Shown piece by piece: positions 43,140-55,748 of a stretch of DNA of 64,000 nucleotides. This DNA comes from Linum tenue (Eukaryota > Streptophyta > Magnoliopsida > Malpighiales > Linaceae). The notes below the pieces were generated by a model. That model had not been told where the DNA came from and searched no databases. It was given only the letters and a program-made list of their open reading frames with translations. The position numbers and the translations under genes are program-made. The DNA lies in NCBI GenBank assembly GCA_946122785.1, contig CAMGYJ010000010.1:46273134-46337133 (forward strand), in the 5' to 3' direction. Each line of letters starts with the position of its first letter. Within the stretch, counting starts at the first letter, position 1.

Positions 43140-45755
43140 ATGAGTAAGATTGGCGAAGGAGTCTCTTCCGAACTTAATGATGAAAGCCAACAAAAAAAGA
43201 AAAAGTCATCCATTAAAAACTAGTGGTCTTTTTAAGACTACTGTACTCATGGTTAAGCTTTTGAGTTTGGTGATTTTGTTTTGATATTATATATAAAATT
43301 AGTTTATTTGCTTTATTTTTAATTTTGCAGGAAATTCGTTTATGTGAATATTGGTTGGTATTGGTTGACATAGGTATATTTGAGTAGCCGTTGTGGCGTA
43401 CACCAATTTTGTGAGCTCATCGACAGTTTATGTGATGGAAAAAAGAGGGTCATTGAAGAAATTGGATTTGGTGCACTCTTGCACTACAAGAAGCATACAT
43501 TGAAGTTGAATCTTTTGGAGGACCTTATGATGAGATTCAATGTGACTACTAGTGAACTGAACGTGCACGGTAATCGGTTGTCTCTAACTGTAGATAATGT
43601 TGTCACCATGTCGGGATTACCTGCTGAAGGTATGGATGTGGAAACCCAGTTAGGTGAGTGTGATGGCGGAGTGAGGGTAAGATTTAATTTGGGTACTGGA
43701 CAAATAAAATGCTTGAGTTTAAAAATAGATTTGGTGAAAGATCTCACGGTCGGTGAAGAGTTCACAGGGAAATTTCTTTTATATGTAATGTGTAGACTTT
43801 TGAGATCGTCTACTTCTGTTCATGTTCCCAATAGTTATTTAAACATTTTAACGAACATCAATGTTGTGGGAAACTTGAATTGGCAAAGTTCGTTTATGAT
43901 GGTCTTTTAGAAGGTATAAAAGACTATCAAAACAAACCTGAAGACTCTTCTTCAAGAGAACAATATGTGACAAGATGCATGTTATTACTAGAGGTAAGTA
44001 CCAATTTTTTGTTTAAACATTAATGTCGTATAATATAGATCTTATTGATAGAAAATGAATTAATGCCACATTGTAGGTAGATTTTTTACCTGGACCATGT
44101 GCAATTGCATAACTTTGCTCGTGACTCAAGTTCATTACCGCGCATACGAGTTTGGGATGACAACTTCATTTCGAAGGTTGTTAAAAATGTTTATCGGTTA
44201 GGTGGGGTTGATAGCATCCAGGTAAATACTAGACCAATATGTTCTTTTATTATTGTTGAATAAGATTCGGTATCCTGCATTAATTTTTCACATTTGATAT
44301 ATATATATATGGTTGTAGGTGGGATTTGGAAGAGATCCTACAAGCTGTTATACAATTGAGTTTGGATTTTCATCTGGCTGTTTGTTTATGTAAATTTCAT
44401 CTGAGCAGTTTGTGTCATTTTGTTTATGTTTCAAACAGGATGTTAGAGCAGAGATTATTGAACTGAAAAGTCAGTTAAAAAAAGAATCAGAGTTCAGTAG
44501 GTCACTATTAGGTGCTTTTAAGGAGGAAATCTCATCTTCAATCTCACAAGTAATAACATTGGCTTCCATTCAAAGTCAACTACAACAGGGAGTTGGAAAC
44601 AAAATAAAAAACAGTGATTTTGTACATGTTCCTGTAAAGAGCCATAAATTGAATGAATCGGCTTCGAAGAGTCCAGCAGGGGAAGCTGTCACATTTGAAA
44701 AGGGCAGGAGCATTGTAAGCAATGGAAGTGAAGATAATTTTAATTCAAATGAGAATTCAACTAATCTATATGATAAGTTGAATAATCTGAACACAGAAGT
44801 GGATATGGTGGAGCTTTCAGATGATACAAGCTCACCTATAAAATTATCAGAATTGAAGAAAAAGAAAAAGGTAATTATGCTTTCATGTTTGAAGACATCA
44901 TTATTAGAGTTTAGCAAATCTTTCTTTTATTATAAATTTAATTGTTTTATTTTTTTTATTGTCTTTAAGGGAAAAGTAAAGTTTGTGGCATCTAATAGTG
45001 AGTGCCCATCTCAAAATCTGAAGATGAGAAAGGCAGAACAAGTTGTAAGACCTTTAAGGTGTTTAATTAACATGTTATCAAGTCTTTACTTTATCTACTT
45101 GTAATGATGTTTTCTAATGTTGTAGGATGAAGCCGGATCAGATTCATTTGAGGCACTCATGAATCCATATCCCATGGCTCAACCAAGAGAGGCGATGAAA
45201 CTAGAAAAAACAAGGTATGGAGGCTAATAGTGTACAATGGTGACTTTCTCATGCATCTAAATTTGCATATGTTTGTATTCTCCATTTGATTGTTAGTAAC
45301 TATAAAATAATTTTATGTGAATAGATCATAGATGAAGATATTGTGAATATACTACCGGATTATACTAAGAATCTTTGGACATTTTTATTTACTGAGAAAT
45401 CTCTAAGAAATACTGAAAGGTAGAGTGTGAATTTGTCCTTATATAACGGATTAGATGTCCTTTTGTCCCAATTTTAATATACACATGACTATTTTCTGAG
45501 ATTATGCAGTAGCAGGTTGGTCGAGTTTGACACTTATCATGTTACACGAGAAGTTCTTGCTAGTTTAGGTGATGGAAAATATCTACACTCCGGAGTGAGT
45601 ATTTATATTTCTCTTATCAATTTCAAAGAAATAATGTTTAGGTAGGTGATTAATCTTGTTGCCACTGGTTTGACACAAGCATATCGTGGCTGCCAACGAA
45701 GTGATTATTGGTTCATGCCATGGGCATTTAGGGTGAGTATGTGAAGGTCATATTG
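43140..45755 (+). pseudogene. Ulp1-family transposon gene, N-terminal part only
   Basis: A possible first exon begins at ATG 43140. The recognisable block (43378-43990) has SSRCGVHQFCELIDSLC, IEEIGFGALLHYKK, LTVDNVVTMSGLPAEGMDVE, then after a one-base frameshift near 43882 KFVYDGLLEGIKDYQ, RCMLLLE and a good donor GTAAGT. Later exons read FYLDHVQLHNFARDSSSLPR and WDDNFISKVVKNVYRLGGVD (to 44221), an acidic and coiled-coil stretch (44440-44870) and DYWFMPWAF near 45700. This order is seen in plant transposon proteins that end in an Ulp1 domain; here the sequence stops before His, Asp and Cys. It faces a FAR1 fragment at 45820-46190. Confidence 0.6.
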
Positions 45756-45819
45756 CTATATTATAATCTTGTATTTTTCTCTAATCTTGAAGACTTACAA
45801 TTTTGTTATGCAGATTCAT

Positions 45820-46190
45820 ATTCACATGAAATTTTGCTTCACAACCTCCCCTAGTTATTCGACGCAGCTTGCATTTACGATCAGATTTGTCCAACCACAC
45901 TTGATGTCGATGACCCTCCTTTATACAAACTCATCTTTGCATTAGCATTTCACCATCACGTGATTTTCAACAATCTTGCTTCCGAATACTAAAACCCAAC
46001 TCGTTTTGCATAGGCATTGTAAAAGAATTCAACATCTTCCAAGGCCTCGAACACTAAAGCTAATATAGCTTGATCAAATTTTTTAGGGATATTGACATCT
46101 TCATCTGTGTTTTTTTTCATGCGAAGGCATATCATCATTTTCAACTTTCTCATATTCACTCATTGCGGACATAAGCACCTGTACCAAGAA
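45820..46190 (-). pseudogene. FAR1-type DNA-binding domain fragment
   Basis: The minus strand gives KVENDDMPSHEKK, then IPKKFDQAILALVFEALED, VEFFYNAYAKRVGF and, with frame changes and stops, VCIKEGHRHQVW and RRITRGGCEAKFHVN. These match the start and CX..C/H spacing region of FAR1 domains. It lacks the transposase core and SWIM finger. With the Ulp1-like gene it probably marks a second MULE that lost its middle. Confidence 0.6.
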
Positions 46191-47678
46191 TCCAGATAAC
46201 ATGAAAAATAATACATTGTATCCAACTGAATTGTAGCAAACATGTACAATAGAACCAGCAACCCCAAAAAAAGTGCTTCTTTTCATTTGAAAGGGGATTA
46301 TGTAAACATGTACAACAAAAAAACTGCCCTTTTTTTCATTTGACAGGGGAGAAACCAGCAAACATCTGATCGGATAACCACGTCTGCCGATCGAGAAGGG
46401 CAGCGACAAGGGAGAATTAAAAATTGTGTCTTCTCCCGTCAAAATTGAGTTAACGAAAGAAATACAAGGAGAAGTGGTGGCTAAGTGGACCGTTCACTTC
46501 GAGATTGACAGAAGAATGGCAACGGGCGCCACAATTGAGGAGATTGGGAAGGGCAACGACACCGGGTTTGATTGGTTCAGAGCTGATGCGAGAAACTGAA
46601 GTGGGAGGAGATGGTGGGTGAATCCTGTGGAGTCGTCGTTGCTTCCGAGCCTGCCGCCTGATGAGCCTCGCCGCCTTGCCTCACCATCGCCGCGCCTGCC
46701 GCACCCCAAATCTTTGTGATGCAGAGCTAGGGTTCGTATGAAGGAGATAGGGAAGAGTCAACTTTGATTGACATTCTTCTTTTTTCACTCGATGGAGCTG
46801 GAAATCAGTGGGTAAATTCCCCAAATTGAAACGGCAGCAAAAGGAAAGACACAGGTTGACAGGTACAATAAAACGGCAGCAAGAATTGGTTTTTTAAATC
46901 CCCTCACACCTAAACGATGTCGCTGATGATTGTCATGCTGATGGCATGCGGCCGGTTAAACCTTGTTCAATTTGTGCCGCTCATGAAACCGGCGTGACAC
47001 CACCGGTATGACCGGAATGATCGACTTATGAATTTTAAGGAAAAAATCGTTTTCATGAATTTAATTAATAAACAAGTTAATTTATTGTTCATTTTATGAA
47101 TTTAATAGTTAAAAGTTGATGGTATTGGTTGGATTGTAAGTAAATTGTCTACAAATATGTTTTATACATGAATAAATAGTTTGGATATTAATCATTTTCA
47201 CATTTTTTTAACCGGCATGAAAAGGCACAAAACTGGTTATACCACCGGTCGTATTATTACACTTGTCAAACCAGCATAAAGGTCAAAGGTATAAACCGGT
47301 TTGACACCCTTGCGCTTCCATCAACTATTCCGGAATTAAGCAAATCGGTCGAACAACCATAATGAATGATTTTGGTGGTCTCATCTTTTTCTTAAATACA
47401 AGTATTGTGTTCGTTTTAATAACAAAAAATGTTGAATTTTACTACTAACATATATTGACTAAATACATCATTTAAAATCCCAACTTTCAAATGACGCTTA
47501 ACAATTAAGAGAGACAAATCCCTTTAATATACCAAACCAAATTATTAATTTGACTTGTAACTCAAAATAGATTGGGCCTTACATGGTTGGAACAATGACC
47601 CCCGAGCTCCTAACCTGGGGCTTCGCCCTAGGACCCTGACTCGTTAATCGGTCAGTGAGATCCGTGACTTCTAATCAA
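46191..47678. other. Non-coding stretch with ACCGGT-rich inverted segment
   Basis: 46930-47313 has scattered inverted matches (GCCGGTTAAAC near 46960, ATAAACCGGTTTGACACCC near 47293; CACCGGTATGACCGG near 47000) and could be a worn MITE, but no target duplication was found. The rest, including a GC-rich open frame at 46494-46709, shows nothing I can support. Confidence 0.35.
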
Positions 47679-48169
47679 TGAAAGAAATAGTTCCCGACTT
47701 TGCTTATGCTAAGTTTACAATCACTTACCACAATTCAGAACCGACCAACTCGCTCGTTTAGACATAAAACACTCGAACTGGTCAGGCCCACACATCAAGC
47801 CCAAATATGTCTTTCGCTCAATCAATTTGTTTTTGTACGTTCATCATTGTTACCCATGAATAGTTAAAGACGATAAAACCAAGTAGGTTCAATGATAGAT
47901 ACGTTATACACAAGATATCATGTTCATGAAAAATATACAACCAACTAAGATAGCGAGACAAAGATAGTAAATAATGTTGGTAAAATTACATGATATCGGT
48001 TGGATGTACCAATCAAATAGATAAATTAAAAATAAACCATATCGCTCTAATAGAACCATGCAATTGCTAATGACAATGAAAATAAGAAAACACATTATTA
48101 AACTCAACAACACTTCTGAAGATGAAAGAAATAGTTCCCGACTTTGCTTATTCTAAGTTTACAATTACT
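47679..48169 (+). repeat. 47-bp direct repeat spaced 444 bp
   Basis: TGAAAGAAATAGTTCCCGAC followed by TTTGCTTAT(G/T)CTAAGTTTAC occurs at 47679-47725 and 48123-48169 with four mismatches. The interior is AT-rich and non-coding. It may be the ends of a small LTR-like element or a local duplication. Confidence 0.6.
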
Positions 48170-48559
48170 AGCACCTTAGATTTAAATAGAAAATATTATA
48201 ATATCAACCGTTCATGCTAAATTCACAGTATATAACAGGAACATAGCCACGATTTTTCGTTCGGAGGAACTTTCTTTAAACATTAACTGAAAATTCTAAA
48301 AATGCTAATTCATCAATTACAGCTAACTCATTAAATTTGCTTGATATAACTATAATTCAAACTAAAATGTATAATAAAGAGGGAGGCTAAATTGTTAAAC
48401 TAACTTCATAAAACTAATTTATTAAGTTAAGTTGATAAAACTATTATTAAAGTTAAGAAAATGTGTAAAAGGTAAAAAGTGACACTTTTGGGAATTGAAC
48501 CTGCGGCATTAACAATGAAATGATTAATATTTTGTTCACCATGATAGAGCAATGTTTAT

Positions 48560-49359
48560 GTTATTTTTGTACGCAATTAGACTTCTGCAATGATTTAGAT
48601 CTTTACATAACACGAAGTTAGTACTCATTACGTAAAATGACATTTCATTACGTAAGACTTTCGTAATGACTTTTTACAACTGTTACGTAAAATAAACATC
48701 TATTACGTAAAGTTTACGTAACAAAGTTATTTCTTACGTAACAGTTAAATCGTAAGCATTACGTAATGCTTCCGTAAATGTAATGATTTAGCTTTTTACG
48801 TACCACGAGGTTAATACTCATTACGTAAAGGGACCTTCCATTACGTAAGACTTCCGTAACGACCTTTTACAACTGTTACGTAAAATACACATCCATTACG
48901 TAAAGGTAACGGAATGATAGTTATTTCTTACGTAGCAGTTAAAATGGAAGCGTTACGTAAGGCTTCCGTAATGACTTAAGTCTTTACGTAACACCACGTT
49001 AATACTCATTACGTAAAGGGACCTACCATTATGTAAGGCATTCATAATGACGGTTTACAACTGTTATGTAAAATACTCGTACATTACGTAAATGTTACGA
49101 AATGATAGTTATTTTTTACGTTACAACTAAATCGGAAGCGTTACGTAAGGCTTCCGTAATGACTTAGCTCTTTACGTTACGCGACGTCAATACTCATTAC
49201 GTAAAGGGAAATTCCATTACGTAAGGGTTACATACGACAGTTATTTCTTACGTAATAGTTAAATCAGCAGCGTGACGTAAGGCTTCCGTAATCGCTTTAC
49301 ACTTTACGTAATGCAATGCAAGTATTCATTACGTAAAATAATCGTCTATTACGTAAGGC
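48560..49359 (+). repeat. Tandem array, about 190-bp monomer, packed with TACGTA palindromes
   Basis: Four and a bit monomers (starting near 48590, 48776, 48972, 49159 and 49291). Each opens with (A)TGA(C/T)TTA..TCTTTACGTAAC and closes with GC(A/G)TTACGTAA(T/G)GCTTCCGTA. I count about 24 TACGTA hexamers in roughly 770 bp. The fourth monomer has an internal deletion. No ORF. Confidence 0.85.
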
Positions 49360-49790
49360 CACTACGAGAAAAGTGGATTTACCCAACACTCATCCTGTAA
49401 CACTTTTTAGGAGTGTTGTATAAAATATGAATAGACAACACTACCATTATGTGTTGCATAATATATATCTTATGCAACATAAATTAGCCGCACAATAATA
49501 TTTGTTGTGTATCCCTACTAATATACGACACTTGTTCAATAAAATTAGTTGTGTTACATATTCTTATATTTTAGACAAGACTTAATAAAAAATGTTGCAT
49601 AAATATTAATTCAATAGTTATTATTAATATTATTATATTAATTATATGGATTAAAATTTAAAACTCGGAATCACCTTAGTTTAAACGCTACCGTCATAAG
49701 TCATAACTCATGAACAATTTATGCCTTTATGGGGCTCCTTTCCATGCGGGATTAAAATAATAATAATAATAATAATAACAAAACTCTCAA
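49360..49790 (+). mobile_element. CACTA-type terminus with ACAACACT subterminal repeats
   Basis: CACTACGAGAAAAGTGG at 49360-49376 resembles the CACTACAAGAAA ends of En/Spm elements. Downstream, ACAACACT/AGTGTTGT words in both orientations recur at 49387-49570, as subterminal repeats do. The opposite end was not found, so the element limits are open. A (AAT)n-like run lies at 49753-49779. Confidence 0.55.
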
Positions 49791-49793
49791 TCT

Positions 49794-51182
49794 TTTTTTT
49801 CAAGTAATATCAAAGTACAAAAGTTAGATCCTCTACCCAAAACCCCAAAACAACCATTAATGAAGCCACCCTACAAAATCAAAGGAAGCTATCTCTACAG
49901 GGGACAGCAGTTGACAGTCTATGAGCAGCCTAGTTGACAGTCCTCGGGACCGAACTAAACTGAATACAAGAAGAACAAGAGCTCAACAATTGTAAACAAT
50001 CACGAAGTAAAGGTCCGCCCATCGAGTCTTCACGGCACATTCCGTCAATCTGCCGAACGACCATTTTAGCGTCTCCTTCAATAATAACATGGAAGATGTT
50101 GTGGGAAAGCACTAGGAGCAAGGCGTCCCTTGCAGCAAGCAGCTCTGCAAGATAAGGATTCGAAACTCCTGGATGGTGGAATCCCAAGGCCAAAAAGACT
50201 TGCCCACCCGAGTCTCGAGCGACGACTTCTGACGAACATCCCGAATCGTGAACAGCCGCATCAAAGTTGATCTTAAGGAAGCCTTCAGGAGGACCAACCC
50301 AACTGGAGAGACGGACGGACTGAAGGTGGGGTGAAGGGGCAAGGGGTTGAAGGTAGACTGAGGAGAATTCTTGGACTTGGAAAAAGAACTGACGGGCAAG
50401 AGAACTGGCTAGTGGTTGAGTAAATTCAAAAACCACTTTATTTCTAGATTTCCAAATTCTCCAAATAAGACAAATGCAGGGGAGATAGTGGATTTGAAAG
50501 TTTTCCGAATTCATATCGCCACCAGATACAGAAGTTGTCAGTTGGGGTGGAAGAAAGTAGGCCACTTAGACCCACCATATTCCAGAGGTGAAGAGAAAGA
50601 GGACAGTGGAACAGAAGGTGCTCAATACTCTCCTGACCATCCCAGGAAACTGGGCAACGAGCTTGGCAGTTAATTCCCCTGGATCTAAGAGCTACCATAG
50701 TTGGCAAAATTACTTTCAAACATTGCCATATGAAAATTTTGAGCTTTGGTGGGACTTCAAGAGCCCACGTCCTTTTCCAGACTAGAAGATCAATTATGGA
50801 AGCCATCGATTTTTGGCTGAGCGCCAAGATATTTCCCAAGGCGAGATGGTATCCTGTCTTCACCGAATAAAATCCATCTTTTGTAAAGTGCCAGATTAGC
50901 TTATCCTGTTGTGGTAAAATGGGAATCACCATTTTTCTAATAATATCAACTGACTTGTCCTTGAACCAATGTCTTAATCTGGGGACATGCCATTCCTTTT
51001 GTCCTTCTCTGATGAAAAATGATACTCTTGGGTTGTTATTGCTCTCCGGTTGCCTAAGCTCTGGAGGACAAGGCTTATCATCTAGCAGCCAATTATCTTT
51101 GAAAGCTTCTAAGTCATTTCCGTCGCCCACCTGCCATCGCATTCCTTGTATCAGGAGGTCTCGCCCAAAAAGGATACTTAAA
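49794..51182 (-). mobile_element. 5'-truncated plant L1-type LINE, ORF2 3' end
   Basis: Flanked by AAAACTCTCAATCT at 49780-49793 and 51183-51196 (14-bp TSD), with a T run at 49794-49800 as the poly(A) tail on the minus strand. The minus strand encodes the zf-RVT region (WQVGDGNDLEAFKDNWL, FYSVKTGYHLAL, WALEVPPKLKIFIWQCL, ESIEHLLFHCPLSLHLW) in 51193-50444. After a frameshift near 50530 it encodes an RNase H domain (KINFDAAVHDSGCSSE, PYLAELLAARDALLL, VIIEGDAKMVVRQIDG) ending at 49930. Endonuclease and RT are missing through 5' truncation at insertion. Confidence 0.9.
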
Positions 51183-51196
51183 AAAACTCTCAATCT

Positions 51197-52103
51197 AAAC
51201 CAATACTATATGGTATGGCAAAAACCAATACTATATGGAGGTTCTCCCCCAGAACCCCAACAATCTCAATTTCTCTGCTCCCTGCGCATAGCACGGAAGG
51301 AGACTTTGGTAAATACAATATTTAATTATTTGTGTGCCGCAATAAAGTATTACTGAAGGAGATACAATATTTATTATTTATGGACTATATGACAGAGAGA
51401 GACATGAGCTGCAGGAAGAGGGATAGAGAGAGAAACGTGTATGAAAGTAAGAGAGAGGGGAAATGTATTATAATTTTATTAATAAATTGAAACATTAATT
51501 TTAAATTTCAAAATTATGCCTAATAAATATTTGCCATTGCATTTGGATTTTTAAAATATGAAAGGGTAATTAAGAAGATTAGTATGTCACGGTAACTTTT
51601 AGTTATGGTTACATTAATTTTTAAAATTCTAGCCATTTTTAGATTTGTTGGGTAGGATTGATGAATGAAATTATGAAAATATTTTATTTTATCAATATAA
51701 TTATTATTTATTCATGAATGAAAAACAAATCAAATTTGGGAATAGAGTTATTCTCTCATCTATACCTGGGGTTGGGATACATTAAAAATACTATCAATTG
51801 CAAAATTGTGAAGGTTATTTTTATAGGGCAAGATATAGGTGCACATCTAAATGTCATTCACGCACTTGGATAATAATTTATATCTACTCTTCCATTATTC
51901 CATGCAAGTGGCAATATGAGAGGAGCTCCACCTTTTTATCTCCTACAAATTGAGGCAATGGAGTTGAAGCTCGACATTAAGCACACCGATTACAAACATT
52001 GCGGATCCTATAAGTGAGTATGTGATTTTGAGCATAAGTAGGGGTAAATTTTGCACTAAATAATGTCATATTTGCAAACATTTACAATTAAATTTTTTTT
52101 CTT
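51197..52103. other. AT-rich spacer without recognisable gene
   Basis: Includes a repeated phrase CAATACTATATGG at 51203 and 51226. No ORF or known repeat end that I can support. Confidence 0.4.
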
Positions 52104-52700
52104 TCAATAAAACTCAAGAAAATAACAAAGAGTTTGATAATGCCGGAGTTAGTGAACTTGATGAGGGAGAGGATCTTGGCCCCGATTTTAATTAATAGAA
52201 AGATACAATTCCAGGAGAACTAGCCAAATTAAAGAGAGAATTAGAATATGGGGAAAAGGAAGTACTATACTAGATAGAGACCAGGAGAACTAAGAGGAAT
52301 TTAAAAAAAAAATGATAGAAATTAGAGAAGACGTAATACAAAGTTAGGGTTTGGGGGAAATAATGCTTGGATGCTAAAAATATAAAAAATATGTATATTC
52401 ATAAATATGCTTACCCTTAATAATAATAACTAATTAATCGTTCATCAATCCATCCCTTTTGAATGATTCTTTCTCTCAACAATCAACCTGAATTTGTATA
52501 GAACTTCTTCCTATACTTCAAGTTCAAGGCTCATCCATTCTTTCGTTTCAGATTCACTCAAGCTTTCGCAATAAACTCACAATGACAAAAAAAAAAAAGG
52601 TTCTCACTTCACAATCTGAATGGATAATTCCCTTGACAATGCCAAAAACAAAAAAAGTAGTTGCATGATCCTTCTTGATTGGTACTCATACTTGCTACTT
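52104..52700 (+). repeat. Direct duplication block, copy 1
   Basis: About 595 bp, starting TTCAATAAAA and ending CTCATACTTGCTACTT, nearly identical to 55749-56340 with scattered substitutions and short indels in A runs. No protein is encoded. Sequence beyond both edges is unrelated. Confidence 0.9.
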
Positions 52701-54374
52701 ATTAAATAGATCTCTTATATCTCTATAAAAGTTATAGATATCTTCTATTAGTAGACAAAAAAGGTGATGTCGGGATCAAATAGGTCAACCTTCATCTTAG
52801 GTTGGTCCAGCAGAACAAACACAAGGTCGACCATTTGATATTCTGTTAGACCTGTATTTACCATATAAAATACATGGCCACAAAATTCTATTTGTATATG
52901 CATGTTTCTTTGAAATGGTCGACCTGAAAAAGAATGCGACCGACATGATTTAAACCACACTGATTAATTATGGAGATGGAAGTATAAAAAGTTAGCCAGA
53001 AGAGCAAATCTCAGACAATATTCATTACTTGAAAGGGAAATATCTATTTTCCTAAAAATATGTTTTGTATTTGTAAAAAGATTACCATTAAATTTAGCTT
53101 TCAATGAAATTTAGGAGAAGAAGGAAAATATTATTTAAACTAGTTTATTACCTGGCCGGTTGGCCGGAAAATTTCATTTTATCATTTATATAAATTAATT
53201 TATCTACATGTATAAAATCTTTTTAATCTTCTAATTTTTTATGCTCATGCTTCATAAGTGAGTATGCTATATGTTCATATTAAAAATTCTCAATATTTAG
53301 CACTCACCTATGATCTTCATAGGTTTCGATTCTCTAATAATAAATCATATTTTAAAGGCTTATCCCGTCACATTTAGAATAGTATACAAAAGTTTGTCAA
53401 CCAAGCCATTCAAATTTCTAATCTTATAAAACGTCTAAAATTTCGTGATTCTCGAGTGAGGACAAACTCTCAAACAATTATTAAGAGTCCATATTATTGG
53501 ATAAAGATACTTGATTACTCGATAAATTGTGTTTATCCAAGTGAAACTTGACACATACCGTACCCCTTATTATGATCAACTTATCTAATCTTGACACATG
53601 TTTATGTGAATGTTCATTAAGTCTCTGCAGATGATCTTATTTCAAAATTTGTCTATCAAGACACTCAAATTTAGTATCTTATACAATATATTAATCAAAT
53701 CTTTCAAACTTTTAAAATTATCAACCATACCTATCAAAATACAAAGTATTAGCCAAACGTTAACTCCCCATTAGCATTTTTGTTAGTAATATTGACTCAA
53801 CAACATGATGATGAGTTGGAGGAGACACATGACAATCATTATTCAAAATTTTAGTATTTTAATTAAGAGAAGATTTACAAAATTATTAAAGATAAAAGAG
53901 AAATGATTAATATTTTGTCACGATACAAAATATTTGGTTAAAATTTTGAAAATTCTGAAAGGTATAACTTTTAAATTTTATTTACTCAATATGTACCAAT
54001 TGGTAATTCTTGAAATTTGTACTAACCCTCAACACATGGAGTCACATACTCACAACCATGCAACCAAATGACTTATTAGAATTGCCTTGATCTCATGCTT
54101 ATAAAGATTCTTCATTTTTAACCTAATAGCTCGGTTTAGAGTCTTCTAACTATAAAGACTTGTAATGTAGAAGACATTCAACTATTAAATGAAAATTGTC
54201 AACCGATGTTTGATTAGTGGTTGATGAAACATAATGTTTATCGTACATCGTCAACAAAGATTTCTCTAACATTCACACGTGCCATGTAATACTTGTACAT
54301 CATTAAGTTTCTATCCCGACTTTTACTATATAATACTTGTTTTCTTTTATAGATATATTAATTAGAAATAAGAG
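52701..54374. other. AT-rich Helitron-like or unique spacer
   Basis: Apart from the terminus at 53140-53172 nothing is recognisable. Short phrases such as CAACAAACATT..TAGTATCTTATA suggest degenerate non-coding DNA. Confidence 0.35.
53140..53172 (-). mobile_element. Helitron-like 3' terminus, minus strand
   Basis: On the minus strand: CCGGCCAACCGGCCAGG, ten-odd bases, then CTAG at 53143-53140 followed by T. This matches the plus-strand terminus at 60524-60554 and fits the Helitron rule of a GC hairpin close to a CTAG end next to T. Confidence 0.5.
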
Positions 54375-54917
54375 TAAGGATGACAATGGGTCGGGTTTGC
54401 CTAAATTAAACCATCCTCATTCTCATTCCCATTTTCAAATACCTAAACTCATACCTGCCGCATACCCATACGGTGGAAGGTTTTACAAACTCATCTCCAT
54501 ACCAGCGATTTTCGGATACTCATGGGTAATACCCCGCCCCATAAGCTACTCACCATAAAAAAATATGTAAAATTTTTTGGTACTACCTGCCCAAAAGTAT
54601 GGAACTGATACATAAGTGGATGAAATTACGATTTGGTTGCCATCAATTATATTTTAAAACTTTGCTTTTTTTTAATTACCCTTCCTTCTATTGTCAAATT
54701 ACAATAGACTCGTTATTTTTTCTGCATATAACAAATGATCCTCGGCGGGGCGGGTTTGGGTATGGGTATGGGCCGGGGGATTTCAAAACCATACCCGCCC
54801 ATCTCCATCAAAAAATTTGCGTGTTTTATCCATACCCAATCAATGAGAAGATTCCTCGCATTGACTGGGTCGGAGGCGGTTGTGCACCTGCGGCCATGGA
54901 TTTGGTTGCCATCTCTA
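54375..54917. mobile_element. hAT-type MITE, 543 bp, with 8-bp TSD
   Basis: AATAAGAG at 54367-54374 and 54918-54925 flanks an element starting TAAGGATGACAATGGGTCGG and ending GGTTGCCATCTCTA, a short inverted pair. The interior has GGGTATGGG and CATACCC-type repeats. An 8-bp target duplication is the hAT hallmark. No transposase. Confidence 0.8.
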
Positions 54918-54925
54918 AATAAGAG

Positions 54926-55748
54926 AGTGTTTAGTAGCCAAAAATATAAAATAACATAGTTCGTTTATGAAAGTTGATTGATTTTCTAACAATTATTTTC
55001 TTATTTCCATCATTATATTTTGTTTAATCGATGAAAATATTATTGTTTATGTGTGTATTTGTTTAAAATTAGTAGAAATTTTGCTTATAAAATTTAATAA
55101 GATATTTTTTTGTTTAAACAAATGTGATATATCACTCTACAAACATTAGCCTTTTTCTACAAACATAGATATAATACAAAAAAAAAGAATTATTGAACAA
55201 AAGAAAACACCATTAAAAGAAGAGAGAGATAACTCCATAAATAACCCATTAACTAACTTTTTTGTTTGTAAAAAAAATTGTCGACCTTGGCAAATTGTGA
55301 ATTCTCCAAGTGCTTATGTGGCAAGAAGTTGTTTTTGAACAACCATAATATATAGTAAGATGCGAGAGAACAATAGTACAATATTGATTTGAAAATAGAG
55401 GTCTATTAATGAAGATGAAGGCGTTATTATTGGTGGGGATGATAATGATAATTATGACAAAGCAATTGAGAAGTTCAAAATAAAATCTGCAGTAACTTCT
55501 AATCGAAATATGGTTTGAACCCTTTTTTTAGGAGTTGATTCCCTTGAATTATTTATTTTAACTTTGATATTGATGTTAGTTGATGGACTAACTAGGGTGT
55601 TGTAAAAAAATTCAATTTATGATTCATGTTTTATTTTTATTTTTTTTCAATAATTTAGTATTTGGATTCTCTTCAGATAGAAAAAAATACTAATATTGTT
55701 TATACGATTGATAAAATATATCCGGCCAACGGGCCGTGTTCATTGTGT
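54926..55748. other. AT-rich spacer with a hairpin resembling a Helitron end
   Basis: ATCCGGCCAACGGGCCGTGT at about 55718 forms a CGGCC/GGCCG hairpin like the termini at 58160 and 60525, but no CTAG follows. Otherwise non-coding. Confidence 0.4.

Noticed and set aside
46494..46709. GC-rich 71-codon ORF
   Set aside because: Biased composition only, no domain, both strands partly open.
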